Source of the DNA: Granulicella aggregans
GTDB taxonomy: Bacteria; Acidobacteriota; Terriglobia; Terriglobales; Acidobacteriaceae
Length of the DNA: 64,000 nt
Direction of reading: 5' to 3'
Assembly: GCF_025685565.1 (NCBI RefSeq)
Contig: NZ_JAGSYE010000001.1
Coordinates: 1,178,001-1,242,000 of the forward strand
Positions 39,201 through 47,463 of this stretch are shown here, one piece after another. How positions within the stretch are numbered: the first letter of the stretch is position 1; each line of letters begins with the position of its first letter. Under the pieces are notes generated by a model, which had not been told where the DNA came from, searched no databases, and saw only the letters and a program-made list of their open reading frames with translations. The position numbers were made by a program, and so were the translations under genes.

Positions 39201-40780
39201 GGTCTAACCTTCCCGTGACCATCACGGCAACCAGCCAGATCCAGCCAAGCAGCTCGGGCTCGGCGACAGTGAACGTGGTCGGTGTCTCGGTCGTGGCTGC
39301 GGGACGCCTGCTCGATCAGAGCACCTTTGGTCCGACTGAGGACCTGGTCGCGCACGTCCAGACCATCGGCCTGAGCAACTTCATCGATGAGCAGATCGCT
39401 ATGCCGGCGAGCTATCTCCCGCTGCAAAGCCAGATGCCGGCAGCCTGCGCAAGCAATCCTTACATCTGCATCGACGAATACTGGTGGCAGGATGCGATCA
39501 CCGGACCGGACCAGCTTCGTCAGCGCGTCTCGATGACGCTGACAGAGATGCTGGTAGTGAGCTATGAAGAGGCGAACACCGCCATGGTTGGTGCCTACTC
39601 GAACCTTATGACGAAGGATGCCTTCGCCAACTGGTCGACCATCCTGAAGGACATGACGCTGTCGCCTGCCATGGGACGTTACCTGAACATGGCCAACAGC
39701 GGTAAGCCGGCAGCGGGGGCCATTGCGAACGAGAACTTCGCTCGCGAGAACATGCAGCTCTTCAACCTCGGGCTGTACATGCTAAACCAAGACGGTACGC
39801 TGCAGACCGACAGCAGCGGCAACCCGATTCCGAGCTACACCGAGGCTCAGGTCGAAGCCTTCGCCCGCGTCTTTACGGGATGGACCTATGACATGGGAGC
39901 GGGACAGACGACCTTCCCCAACTGGAGCGGAAGTCTCTACAACCCGATGGTGGCCGTCGAATCGGCGCACGACACTACGGCCAAAGTGCTCCTGAACACC
40001 ACGCTTCCGGCAGGACAGACTGCGGAGCAGGACCTCGATGCGGCGATCCAGGATGTCTTCAATCATCCCAACGTAGGACCGTTCGTCACCAAGCAATTGA
40101 TCCAGCACCTGGTCAAGAGCAATCCTTCGCCGGAGTACGTGGGTCGCATTGCAGCAGTCTTCGCAAACGATGGCAACGGAGTGCGCGGAAATATGGCGGC
40201 GGTGGTCAAAGCGCTGCTGCTCGATCCGGAGGCCCGCGCGGGTGACACGACAGAGTCGGCGACCGACGGCTATCTTCGCGAACCGATTATCTGGACGGCA
40301 AACATCCTGCGCGCTCTGAATGCGGTGCCGAAGGCGGCTTACAACGACTACACCGCCTATACCTCGATTGACAGCTTTGCCAACAGCCAGGGGCAGCGGG
40401 TCTTCAACTCTCCGACCGTCTTCAACTTCTACCCCGCCGAATGGACGCTGATGAACACGGGGCTGAATGGTCCTCAATTCGCTCTCGAGGACACGGCCAC
40501 GATCATGCAGAAGCTGACCCTCTCGAGCAACGTAGTGAACAACCAGCTCGGCAGGCTGACGATCGACCTGACAGCGACGGGCCGGTTGGGCACGATGGCC
40601 GCGGCCAGCAACGATGTTCTCCTGCAGGAGCTGAGCAACCTCTTCCTGCATGGAAATATGTCGACGCAGATGCGCACGACCATCATGAACGCGATCTCCA
40701 GTACGACCGATCCTGCACAACGAGTGCGTACCGCTGTCTACCTGATCATCAGCTCGCCGCAGTACAGAGTCATCCACTAG
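36272..40780 (+). CDS. DUF1800 lipoprotein with six Ig-like repeat units
   Basis: 1502 aa from ATG at 36272 (GGAG 6 bases upstream; a TTG four codons earlier is rejected). The N terminus is a lipoprotein signal (FFFGLVVLLGCGSG, lipobox Cys about residue 20). Residues about 45-1005 hold repeats: each has an Ig-like half (VTGTTNTAVTWSI..., ENYGTIS.AGLYTPP) and, in five of six, an IPT-like half (FLVNVMGSNFLPSS...PTTYVSS). The C-terminal about 490 residues are DUF1800 (GRLLDQSTFGPTEDLV, QRVSMTLTEMLVVS, NENFARENMQLFNLG, ARVFTGWTYD). The family is usually encoded beside DUF1501, as here. Function is unknown; location should be the outer membrane or surface. Confidence 0.92.
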   Translation: MIATLNRFSFSFFFGLVVLLGCGSGVLQASGASPAAVQTSGASSAIAISVAGSAVAAIGTPVQYAASLTGTTNTGVSWSIRGTSTSENYGTISASGVYTPPATVPIHNIISIVATSTVDPTKSTATTVTIMNPVPVVSTVTATPGYHSTFLVNVMGSNFLPSSVILYGSYGVPTTYVSSTNLQFTLSSPPAAGTLVSIAVATPAPGKTVSGNYSFAVPATVGVTVTGPAQSTVNVSSQFKAAVTGTDNQAVTWAVASAAPSENYGTISASGVYTPPAIVPAHNIIAVIATSVVDTTKTSTMTTTLSTAVPTISSATLTAAAKSTFLVDIKGSNFIPTSYVQYLGYGVPTTVVSANELQFTLTSPPAAGSSISLIVVSPGTGKTQSTAYSAVVPSAVAVQATGNATVTTGQPSQYTATVTGTTNTAVTWSIAGASTSENYGTISSAGLYTPPATVPVHNAIWINATSQLDPTKTSAVAVTISNPVPAITAANLTLTSKGGYLVDVLGSNFTSASTVIDGSGVPTTYLSSSHLQFSIATPPAAGTLVPISVITPAPGRTQSATYSFAIPGAVAVSVTGSSTVATGTPAQFTAAVTGTTNTAVTWQITGASTAENYGTISAAGLYTPPPAVPVHGQIWITATSKADTTKNNAISVTISNPVPAITSATLTAGNKSTFLVDVFGTNFMSASTVLYGGYGATTTYVNSGHLQFTITNNPAAGSVAVLGVINPAPGRTQSANFNVTIPGAVAVAVTGNTTAYLGTPVQYTATVTGSSNIAVTWSLTGASATENYGTISATGLYTPPATEPVHTGVTIIATSQADTTKKASIGVGLLNAVPLITSATAATSGKNIALTVNGSHFIPTTFLQFEGVNLVTTFVSSTQLTATVTTTQTAGGTAPVMAITPNPGMTQSATYTVQLPGQVGVTVIGASQVAAGETAQYAATLTGTTNTAVTWSVTAANGANPGTISSTGLYTPPTTVGSNLPVTITATSQIQPSSSGSATVNVVGVSVVAAGRLLDQSTFGPTEDLVAHVQTIGLSNFIDEQIAMPASYLPLQSQMPAACASNPYICIDEYWWQDAITGPDQLRQRVSMTLTEMLVVSYEEANTAMVGAYSNLMTKDAFANWSTILKDMTLSPAMGRYLNMANSGKPAAGAIANENFARENMQLFNLGLYMLNQDGTLQTDSSGNPIPSYTEAQVEAFARVFTGWTYDMGAGQTTFPNWSGSLYNPMVAVESAHDTTAKVLLNTTLPAGQTAEQDLDAAIQDVFNHPNVGPFVTKQLIQHLVKSNPSPEYVGRIAAVFANDGNGVRGNMAAVVKALLLDPEARAGDTTESATDGYLREPIIWTANILRALNAVPKAAYNDYTAYTSIDSFANSQGQRVFNSPTVFNFYPAEWTLMNTGLNGPQFALEDTATIMQKLTLSSNVVNNQLGRLTIDLTATGRLGTMAAASNDVLLQELSNLFLHGNMSTQMRTTIMNAISSTTDPAQRVRTAVYLIISSPQYRVIH
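36410..39260 (+). repeat. tandem ~500-bp coding repeats inside the DUF1800 gene
   Basis: Five near-complete units and one half unit encode the Ig-like/IPT-like pairs. The most constant protein segments are ENYGTIS (seen five times, near 36530, 37070, 37590, 38110 and 38630) and VYTPP/LYTPP. Period is about 510-540 bp. DNA similarity between units is moderate, so expansion is not very recent, but such arrays can change length by recombination. Confidence 0.85.
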
Positions 40781-40840
40781 AAACGCGTTGCCACAACTTG
40801 CAGCTTACTTGTCCGTAGTTTTATCGGGAGGATCTGAATC

Positions 40841-42184
40841 ATGAACATCCAGCGCAGGAGCTTCTTACGTTACATCTCACTTGCCGCCGCCGGCTCAGCG
40901 GCAGGAATCGGGCCATTCGGCGCACTCAACGCGTTCGCGCAGTCCGGCTCGTCGGACTACAAGGCGCTGGTCTGCATCCAGCTCGATGGCGGCAATGACG
41001 GCAACAATCTGATCGTACCGTCCGATAGCGCTGGATATCAGAACTACGCAAAGCTGCGCGGTCCCTTGAGCCTGGCGCAGGGCAGTCTGCTTCCGCTCAA
41101 CGGTCTGAGCTACGGACTGAACGGAAATCTTCCCGGCATTCAATCCCTCTTCAACAGCGGCCACGCCGCGGTGCTCGCGAACGTTGGAACGCTCGTTGCT
41201 CCCACGACGAGACAGCAGTATCTCAGCGGGACCGCAGTGACTCCGCACAATCTGTTCTCGCATATCGACCAGGAGACGCTCTGGCAGAACTCCGCCCAGG
41301 ATGTCACTGGAAGCACGGGATGGGGCGGTCGCATCGCGGACCTGCTTCAGGGCGGCAACTCCCCGGCGCAGTATCCCGTGGTCACCTCCGTGACCGGGTC
41401 GCACATCTTCTGCAACGGCTACAACACCTCCTATGCTTCTGTCATCCCCGGCAACACCGGCAGCGTGTTGTGCACCGAAAAGTCCGGCTGCGATACGCGG
41501 CTTCAGGCAGCTCAGGACCTGCTGACCTTCAACAGCGGTCTGACGCTGGTGCAGGCGGATGACACGCTGACGCAGAATGCGTACAGCTACTCCAAGGTGC
41601 TGCAGGACGCAGTCTCCTCAGCGCAACCCATCTCCACCGTATTCCCGACAGGCCCCGTGACCTCCCTCGCCGCTCAGCTCCAGCAGATCGCCCAGATCAT
41701 CCAGGTGCGTTCGGCTTTGGGAACGGGCCGGCAGATCTTCTTCGCGACCCAAACCGGATACGATCTTCACGCCGACCAGGTCTCGCTGCACCCAAGCCTG
41801 CTGCAGGACATGAACGCCGCCATCAGCGCGTTCTATCAGGCAACTGTGGAACTCGGCGTCAGCCAGCAGGTGACGACCTTCACCACCTCGGACTTCGGTC
41901 GCGCGTTGCAGCCGAACTCTGCTACCGGCAGCGATCATGCCTGGGGCGGTCACCACATCATCGTTGGCGGAGCAGTCAAGGGCGGCAAGCTCTACGGGAC
42001 CTATCCCACGCTTGCTCTCGGTGGTCCGGACGACGCTGGAGTCAACGGCCGCTGGATTCCAACCACGTCGGTTGCCCAATATGCGGCGACTCTCGCCAGC
42101 TGGTTCGGTGTCGCTGATGCAAACCTCAACAGCGTGCTTCCCACGCTCCCGAACTTTGAAACCCGGAATCTCGGGTTCATCTAG
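40841..42184 (+). CDS. DUF1501 protein, Tat-exported
   Basis: 447 aa. It begins MNIQRRSFLRYISLAAAGSA, a twin-arginine signal, with cleavage near NAFAQ. The DUF1501 core shows LVCIQLDGGNDGNNLIVP, HNLFSHIDQETLWQ, GWGGRIADLL and the end block DFGRALQPNS, DHAWGGHHIIVGG. Those Asp and His residues resemble the alkaline-phosphatase/sulfatase superfamily metal sites that the family is related to. GGGAGG precedes the ATG by 8 bases. It lies 60 bp after the DUF1800 gene, and the two families are repeatedly found paired, so they likely act together on the cell surface. Confidence 0.92.
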   Translation: MNIQRRSFLRYISLAAAGSAAGIGPFGALNAFAQSGSSDYKALVCIQLDGGNDGNNLIVPSDSAGYQNYAKLRGPLSLAQGSLLPLNGLSYGLNGNLPGIQSLFNSGHAAVLANVGTLVAPTTRQQYLSGTAVTPHNLFSHIDQETLWQNSAQDVTGSTGWGGRIADLLQGGNSPAQYPVVTSVTGSHIFCNGYNTSYASVIPGNTGSVLCTEKSGCDTRLQAAQDLLTFNSGLTLVQADDTLTQNAYSYSKVLQDAVSSAQPISTVFPTGPVTSLAAQLQQIAQIIQVRSALGTGRQIFFATQTGYDLHADQVSLHPSLLQDMNAAISAFYQATVELGVSQQVTTFTTSDFGRALQPNSATGSDHAWGGHHIIVGGAVKGGKLYGTYPTLALGGPDDAGVNGRWIPTTSVAQYAATLASWFGVADANLNSVLPTLPNFETRNLGFI

Positions 42185-42212
42185 ACGTAGGCCCCTCCCC
42201 CGTACCAAATCA

Positions 42213-42262
42213 AAGGCCGCATTGATTGCGAGAGTTTCGCAATCCTTGCGGCCTTCAGCCTT
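42213..42262 (+). terminator. terminator after DUF1501
   Basis: AAGGCCGCA (42213-42221) pairs with TGCGGCCTT (42247-42255). An inner stem GATTGCGA/TCGCAATC lies beyond a 2-base internal loop, 17 bp in total. CAGCCTTT follows. The T-run is weak, but the stem is strong and sits 28 bp after the stop codon. Confidence 0.75.
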
Positions 42263-42369
42263 TAAGTCGCTGGACATCTCCCCATTGCTGAAGGAGAACG
42301 CTTTGAGAACTTGTCAAAACTTCGACGTTGGATTTCTCCAGCTTCAGAAAGACAGCAAAGACAAGAACA

Positions 42370-42500
42370 AGAACGAAATGCGGGGGTCTCTCCACTGCGC
42401 ATCGCGATAAAGCTGCGATGCTCCGGTCGAGATGACGAATTCAAAGGGAGCTTCGATCAAGATGACGAGTTCAAAGGGAGCTTTGATTGTGAGGACGAGT
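42370..42500. repeat. 30-bp tandem repeat beside a hairpin element
   Basis: From 42431 a 30-bp unit (GATGACGAATTCAAAGGGAG plus ten bases) occurs twice with three differences and then a third partial copy to about 42499. Just before it, GCATCGC and GCGATGC pair around a 9-base loop within GTCTCTCCACTGCG...GGTCGAGATGACG. From memory, similar short elements are scattered between genes in Terriglobales genomes, so this may be a dispersed intergenic repeat. In one frame the units would read DDEFKGSFD, but there is no ribosome-binding site. Confidence 0.5.
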
Positions 42501-42521
42501 TTTTAGAAGGTTTCCGGGGCT

Positions 42522-44171
42522 TTAGTGGAACGGGCAGTCCGTCCGATAGAGCGAGGTGGCCGTCACAGGCACTACGATCAGCTTGTCCGGATACTTCGCC
42601 GCAACGTCCCCGCGCATGAACAGCGCCCGGTCGAGATCGCCATACGGAGCGTTCTTTACGAAGACGTAGTCCTTCTGGAAGATAGGGTCGGCCTTCATCT
42701 CGTCGATCATCTGTGAGCGGTCGTTGTTTTCGAGAGGACACTGCCCGTCGACGATCTTCTGGCCGCTGATATAGCCATCGATGAACTGCGGATGCCGTGA
42801 CATCACGTAGCCCATGTCGGACTTTGAGTCCACGATGCCGCTGGTCAGCTGCAGGTGGCCGTGTTTCGCGATGTAGGAGTCGTTCAGGCCAAGGTTATCG
42901 ATGTAATTTCCTGGCACGTAGAAGGGCCACTGTCCGGCCAGGGCTACTGAAGACAACGCATCGGGTGCAGCGAACTGCCTTAGCCACGCGTAGAAAGGGC
43001 TGGGTGGCTCCAGCTTGAACGGCCCATACTCAGTGAGCAGCTTCTCCTGCCGGGGGAACAAGAGCGCATGTCGCGTCGCGATCGTCTCCAGGTCGGTCAG
43101 CGCGATCAGGCCGACCGCGAAGATCAGCGCCTTGCGCTGGTCGGGAACCAGGAGCGCGAGGGTCACGGTGAGGTAGAGAATCCAGATCGGCGCAATGTGT
43201 GCGAACTGCCGCGAAAAAGGAAACGCAGTCTCCGGATCTCCACCTACCTTCAGGATGTAGAAGGCGTACAGCGCGAAGAACCCGAGCAGAAAGACATGGA
43301 GGCTCAAAGTGAACTTGCGTCGTGCTGCTGCTACCAGGCCTAGAGCGAAGACGATTGTGAATGGAGCCACCGCGATAAAGAAGTGCCGCACGTATCGCAT
43401 CCCGAGCAGAAGCCGGTGCGAGAGCGTGCCGCCGGTCGCCTTGGCGAAGTAGGTATTCGGCACCAGCTCACCGAAGTGATGGAGCCGGTAGGCGGTCATT
43501 GCAGCCAGCATAGCCACAGCGCTCGCAATGGCGAACGCGGGCCAGCGGCTCTTACGGCGGAAGGCGTACAGCCAGTAGCCGTTGACCAGAACCGCGATCA
43601 CGATCCCCTCTGGCCGAGTGAATACGAGTGACAACGCCAGCAACGACGACCAGATTGCTCGAATTCCATTGCTGCGCCAGAGAAAGGGCGTCAGCAGCGT
43701 GGCGGCAACTTGTACGCAGACGAAGGTCACCTCCATGCCGGTCATGGAGTAGTAGAGCAGCGGGATGTAGAGGGCGGAGATGATCGCAGCGAGAAAGAGC
43801 GGCTGTTCGAAGTTTTCGGCGAGAGCGCTTTCGTTGCGCTCACGAAGCGAGGCGACCAGGAAGAGCAGGGAAGTAAGCGCGTAGCTGAGATATCCCGCCA
43901 GCTTCGAGACGAAGAACGGCGACAGCCCAACCTTCTCCCCGAAGCCAATCAGGAACATCCAAAGGCTGCTGCTGAATCCTTCCACTGGCGGCTGGCCGAC
44001 GTTCCAGGTGCCAATGCCGTCACCCACGGCGAAGGCATGAGAGTAGTGGAACGTGATGTAAGCGTCCTCGAGCGTAATCGGATAGAAGAAGATCACCGCG
44101 AGCGTGCCTGCCAGCAGGCAGGCGAAGTAGAGCAACAGGGGATTGGCGCGGGGGCGTTCTACAGCTTCCAT
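42522..44171 (-). CDS. GT-C fold membrane glycosyltransferase-like protein
   Basis: 549 aa from ATG at 44171, which has AGGAG with a 6-base spacer. The ATG five codons upstream lacks one. There are about ten hydrophobic segments. The first loop TLEDAYITFHYSHAFAVGDG, followed by GQPPVEGFSSSLW, is the acidic-motif arrangement of GT-C enzymes that take sugars from polyprenyl-phosphate donors. A soluble C-terminal part (about 430-549) should be periplasmic. It opens the exopolysaccharide region and probably adds a side-chain sugar outside the inner membrane. The donor is unknown. Confidence 0.82.
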   Translation of the reverse strand: MEAVERPRANPLLLYFACLLAGTLAVIFFYPITLEDAYITFHYSHAFAVGDGIGTWNVGQPPVEGFSSSLWMFLIGFGEKVGLSPFFVSKLAGYLSYALTSLLFLVASLRERNESALAENFEQPLFLAAIISALYIPLLYYSMTGMEVTFVCVQVAATLLTPFLWRSNGIRAIWSSLLALSLVFTRPEGIVIAVLVNGYWLYAFRRKSRWPAFAIASAVAMLAAMTAYRLHHFGELVPNTYFAKATGGTLSHRLLLGMRYVRHFFIAVAPFTIVFALGLVAAARRKFTLSLHVFLLGFFALYAFYILKVGGDPETAFPFSRQFAHIAPIWILYLTVTLALLVPDQRKALIFAVGLIALTDLETIATRHALLFPRQEKLLTEYGPFKLEPPSPFYAWLRQFAAPDALSSVALAGQWPFYVPGNYIDNLGLNDSYIAKHGHLQLTSGIVDSKSDMGYVMSRHPQFIDGYISGQKIVDGQCPLENNDRSQMIDEMKADPIFQKDYVFVKNAPYGDLDRALFMRGDVAAKYPDKLIVVPVTATSLYRTDCPFH

Positions 44172-44300
44172 CGGGGTCTCCTGCAATTTTAGGATGTCTT
44201 TTGCGCCCTTCTTTTGGGCAATCGGTTGGTTGTGTTAAGCGTATCGCAACGGAGCAGAACGAAAGCAGAAGCGGACAGGTCTAAGGGTCTGTGAACTGCT

Positions 44301-45461
44301 TCACTGAGCGATCGATGCTGCTTCCATCGATTCGCGAGGGCGCTTGTCGAAGCTCGCGAGGATCCACCGGCGCAGCGGCGCCTCGACGAAGTAAAAGCTG
44401 AGGACGCTCAATGTGATGGTGAGCGCCAGGTACAGGGCATACGCCCACGGCTGCGCGATCGAATGGATCGATTCGAAGATGTGCAGCATGGGGATGTGAA
44501 GAAGATAGAGCCCGAAGCTGGCCTCGCCCAGCACCACGAGCCAGGGGACGCTTAGAAGCCGCGCGAATACGGTGGAGCTGCTCGATAGCGCCCAGATCAG
44601 CAGCATGAAGATCGGAGCGAGAATGCCGTCGCCCAGATTGTGCAACGGTACCCAGGGCGAGATCTCGACGACCGCAACCGTTGCAATGGCCGCAGCTGCC
44701 AGCGCCGTGTAAGCCTGCCAGGACTGCGGACTCTTACTTTGCGAATCAAACTGCCAGCTCGCAAGAAGAATGCCGAGAGCGAAGGTTGAGAGATGCAATA
44801 GCGGAATAGGTTGAAAGGGGGAGAGATCAAAGAAGGTCGACCAGGCGAAGACGATCGCCTGTCCCCCAACAAACAGCAGTACCACCGCCGTCCAGCGCGC
44901 GGTTCCTCGAAGCCGCCACAAAGCCGGCCCGATGAAGGGGAAACTCAGGTAAAACAAGGTCTCGGCTGAGAGCGACCAGTTGGGAAAGTTGATGCCTGCA
45001 AACTTCACCAGCCACGCGTGCAACATCAGAGTCTCCACCACGAAGTTGAGCGGAACCTTCAACAGGGCGTGATGCACGCTGGAGAGCCGCGCCAGGCCAC
45101 GGAAGGCGAAGGGAAGATCCATCAGGAGGGTGATGAAGAAGAGCGGATACACCCGGGCGAAGCGCGCTATGAAGAACTTGCGCCGGTCGATCGGCTTTTC
45201 TCTTCGCAGATAGACGATGGCGAGGATGTACCCGGAGAGCAGGAAGAAGAAGCTGACGGAGACGAATCCGAGAGAGAGAAACCGGCTGCCGAAGTTCGGC
45301 AGCGCATCCGCAGGGTGCGGGGTGTCGATGTTTCCCGGGAGGAACTGGCCACGCACCAGGTTTCCGAGCGTGTGGTAGATGACGACGAAGAAGGCCGCGA
45401 AGAAGCGAAGCGAGGTGAGCGGATGAATCTTTTCGGCACTGGAGTTCGGCGCGGCGCTCAT
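44301..45461 (-). CDS. acyltransferase 3 family membrane protein
   Basis: 386 aa from ATG at 45461 (AGAGGA 6 bases upstream). The frame stays open to 45827, but that extension overlaps the 2OG oxygenase gene and is not family-like. About ten membrane segments are present. The family opening IHPLTSLRFFAAFFVVIYHT carries the essential His, followed by VSFFFLLSGYILAIVYL. These enzymes O-acylate (often acetylate) cell-surface sugars. Within this locus it most likely decorates the exopolysaccharide. Confidence 0.9.
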   Translation of the reverse strand: MSAAPNSSAEKIHPLTSLRFFAAFFVVIYHTLGNLVRGQFLPGNIDTPHPADALPNFGSRFLSLGFVSVSFFFLLSGYILAIVYLRREKPIDRRKFFIARFARVYPLFFITLLMDLPFAFRGLARLSSVHHALLKVPLNFVVETLMLHAWLVKFAGINFPNWSLSAETLFYLSFPFIGPALWRLRGTARWTAVVLLFVGGQAIVFAWSTFFDLSPFQPIPLLHLSTFALGILLASWQFDSQSKSPQSWQAYTALAAAAIATVAVVEISPWVPLHNLGDGILAPIFMLLIWALSSSSTVFARLLSVPWLVVLGEASFGLYLLHIPMLHIFESIHSIAQPWAYALYLALTITLSVLSFYFVEAPLRRWILASFDKRPRESMEAASIAQ

Positions 45462-45556
45462 ACGGATTCCTCTGGGCTCCCAAGGAGTGCGCGTTAGTAG
45501 CTTGCGCTGCGAAGTTCGGCGCGTCACCCTGTGATCGAGCGACGCGCCGGTAAGCC

Positions 45557-46387
45557 TTATTTCACCGATTTGAGCGCCTTGAGAACGATCGGGGGTAGAA
45601 GATCCTTCGCGAGGCGGCGACCGAGCGGCTCTTTTTGCTGATAGAAGGTGGGAGCGTAGATCGAGCTGTGCGCCTTGAAGTCCTTCTCGCCGACCGTGTG
45701 ATAGTAGGTGGCGAAGGACATCCGCGAGCGTGTGTCGGAGAGGACCGGTCGAACGGCATGGAAGTTCTTGTCGCCAATCTCCATGATGAGCGTCCGGTTG
45801 AAGATCGGCTCCACGACCTTCTCGCACTTCGTCGCATCGTCGTTGTAGAGCTCAAGCTGTCCGCCGAGCGCGGGGTCCCAGTCGTGGTTCAGGTAGGTCA
45901 GCATGGCCAGACGCCGGAAGAGTCCGGTATTCATATCGGTGTTGCGGTCCGCGTGAATCTCGAACTTGCCACCTGCCGGAACGACGTGGTATCCCGCGCC
46001 TCCCAGGTAAGGATCGCCCAAGAGCCCCCAGATGCCGGTCATCTCCGAGAGAAGGTAGAGAAATCCGGCAGAGTTCAGGAAGGCCGCAAACTGATATCCC
46101 TTCGGTCCCAGGTCGACGGCGGAACGAAAGTTCGATTTGACCGACTGGGCGTTCCGATCGTGGACCCACTTATCGTCGGTCAGAGGTGGCAGCTCTTCGA
46201 GCATGTCCTCGAGGGTCTCCGTCGGGAAGAGGTTGTCGATGACCAAGTGGGGGAAGGGAACCGCGTTCTTGTACCGCGAGTACATCTCAGAGGTCGGTGC
46301 GGGGAGACTGACTCGATCGGTAAGCATCGATGCAATCCCTTCAATATGACCAATGTGCGTTGTTTTTACAGCGGTCTCTGTCTGCAT
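45557..46387 (-). CDS. 2OG-Fe(II) oxygenase family protein
   Basis: 276 aa. The jelly-roll core shows the iron-binding HxD in KFEIHADRNTDMN, the distal His in DKNFHAVRPV and the 2-oxoglutarate Arg in DTRSRMSFATYYH. These fit the prolyl-4-hydroxylase-like 2OG-FeII_Oxy_3 group. The N-terminal part (PFPHLVIDNLFP) matches the same group. Such enzymes hydroxylate peptides, lipids or sugars using O2 and 2-oxoglutarate. Its position beside the acyltransferase (95 bp) suggests a role in modifying the polysaccharide or its carrier, but this is only context. No classic Shine-Dalgarno; GGGGG lies before the ATG. Confidence 0.87.
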   Translation of the reverse strand: MQTETAVKTTHIGHIEGIASMLTDRVSLPAPTSEMYSRYKNAVPFPHLVIDNLFPTETLEDMLEELPPLTDDKWVHDRNAQSVKSNFRSAVDLGPKGYQFAAFLNSAGFLYLLSEMTGIWGLLGDPYLGGAGYHVVPAGGKFEIHADRNTDMNTGLFRRLAMLTYLNHDWDPALGGQLELYNDDATKCEKVVEPIFNRTLIMEIGDKNFHAVRPVLSDTRSRMSFATYYHTVGEKDFKAHSSIYAPTFYQQKEPLGRRLAKDLLPPIVLKALKSVK

Positions 46388-46565
46388 GAGTCACCCCCGG
46401 TCGAATCTATGTTGCCAAAGGATTCCCGGAGCGATTTCGGCCTTCCGCTCGGTCCGGCACCCGCTAACTAATTGTAATTGCAGAAGATGTTGGATCTCAC
46501 CAACGGTTGGCCGCACTCTCATTCTAGCAATTGGGAAAAACTTTGACAATCTGATGAGGCATGCT

Positions 46566-47121
46566 TCAATCCATGTCGAGATCGTCCGAGATCCTTGGAA
46601 AGCAAAGATTGGAAGCGAGTAGAACGGCGAAGAGAAGATTGAGCCAGAGATGCCTGTAGAGGAGCCGGACCGGATAGGTCAAGCGCATCTCCAGGGTATG
46701 TTCGTCCGAGGGGCGCTCGGGCTCAGGGGTGGAGAAGATGGACATAGGGTAAGGAAAAGGTAGTCGAAACGCTCTTCAAAGGAAGCAGGAAACTTCGATT
46801 TCCCATCTTTCATCTTGTAGAGTCCGCCGGATCCGCGTTCTTTCAACCGGCATACATAGAGGTGTGCGGTGAAGGGAAGAGCGGCTAAACCGAGTCCATT
46901 GCCGCAGTTGCCCCGGAGTGTATTGCCTTTCTCCTGAAGAATCGTTGCCGCTCCATCCAGAGCGCGGCACCGATCGCATCCTGTCGCTCAATGGAGTACT
47001 TGACGATGGAGGCGGCGGCGTTTGCGGCCGCTTCGAAGAAGCGTGCCCGCCAGGTCGGTGCGCAAAGAATGCGTTGCAGAGTCAGATCATCCGAGTGCTT
47101 CTCAAACCGGGGAGTGGTCAT
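46566..47121 (-). pseudogene. probable decayed gene with two frame breaks
   Basis: Three protein-like stretches follow one another on the minus strand in different frames. The first is ATG at 47121 (GGAG 5 bases upstream) through SIVKYSIERQDAIGAAL. In a second frame, about 46970-46750, lie LQEKGNTLRGNCGNGLG, AALPFTAHLYVCRL and FEERFDYLFLTL. In the third frame, from 46745, lies TYPVRLLYRHLWLNLL plus a membrane-like end, stopping at 46566. Joined, they give about 185 residues with a C-terminal membrane segment. I do not recognise the family. The alternative is one 78-aa gene (46885-47121) and one 59-aa gene (46566-46745). Confidence 0.45.
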
Positions 47122-47463
47122 TAAAACTCCGAAAGTGATGCAGGATTCAAATTGATATAAGTCGTTCTCGTTGGTAGCCTGAAACAGACGACGTCTGGGT
47201 CGCACTATTCGTCAGGCTTCCTGATCTTAGATGCCAGCGCATGGCTGAGTACATGGCGCGTTGGTTGTACCGGATTTGATGCAAATGTCTCGCTCGCCGC
47301 GCCCTTCCCCTCTCGGAAAGATTCGCGTGGCGCGCATAATCTCCAATCGAACGCCTGGAGCAACCGTAAGGGGTGAAAGGCACCCGCACTCGATTGCCAC
47401 GCCAAGAAGAGTAGACACGCTGGACCGAAGAGTCCAAACAGTGATCTGGACTGAAAGACCTGG
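47122..47463. other. intergenic region before the first DDD-type glycosyltransferase
   Basis: 342 bp with the promoter region of the 47464 gene. A short hairpin AGTCCA...TGGACT lies near 47427-47448. No frame looks coding and no strong promoter is visible. The rest of the gap back to 46388 is covered by the decayed gene and about 180 bp of upstream sequence of the 2OG oxygenase. Confidence 0.35.

Noticed and set aside
36410..39260. Direct repeats taken as a CRISPR-like array
   Set aside because: The units are about 500 bp, in frame and encode Ig-like domains; no short regular repeat-spacer pattern exists.
45462..45827. N-terminal extension of the acyltransferase frame
   Set aside because: It overlaps the oxygenase gene by 270 bp and is low-complexity, while a good start with AGAGGA lies at 45461.
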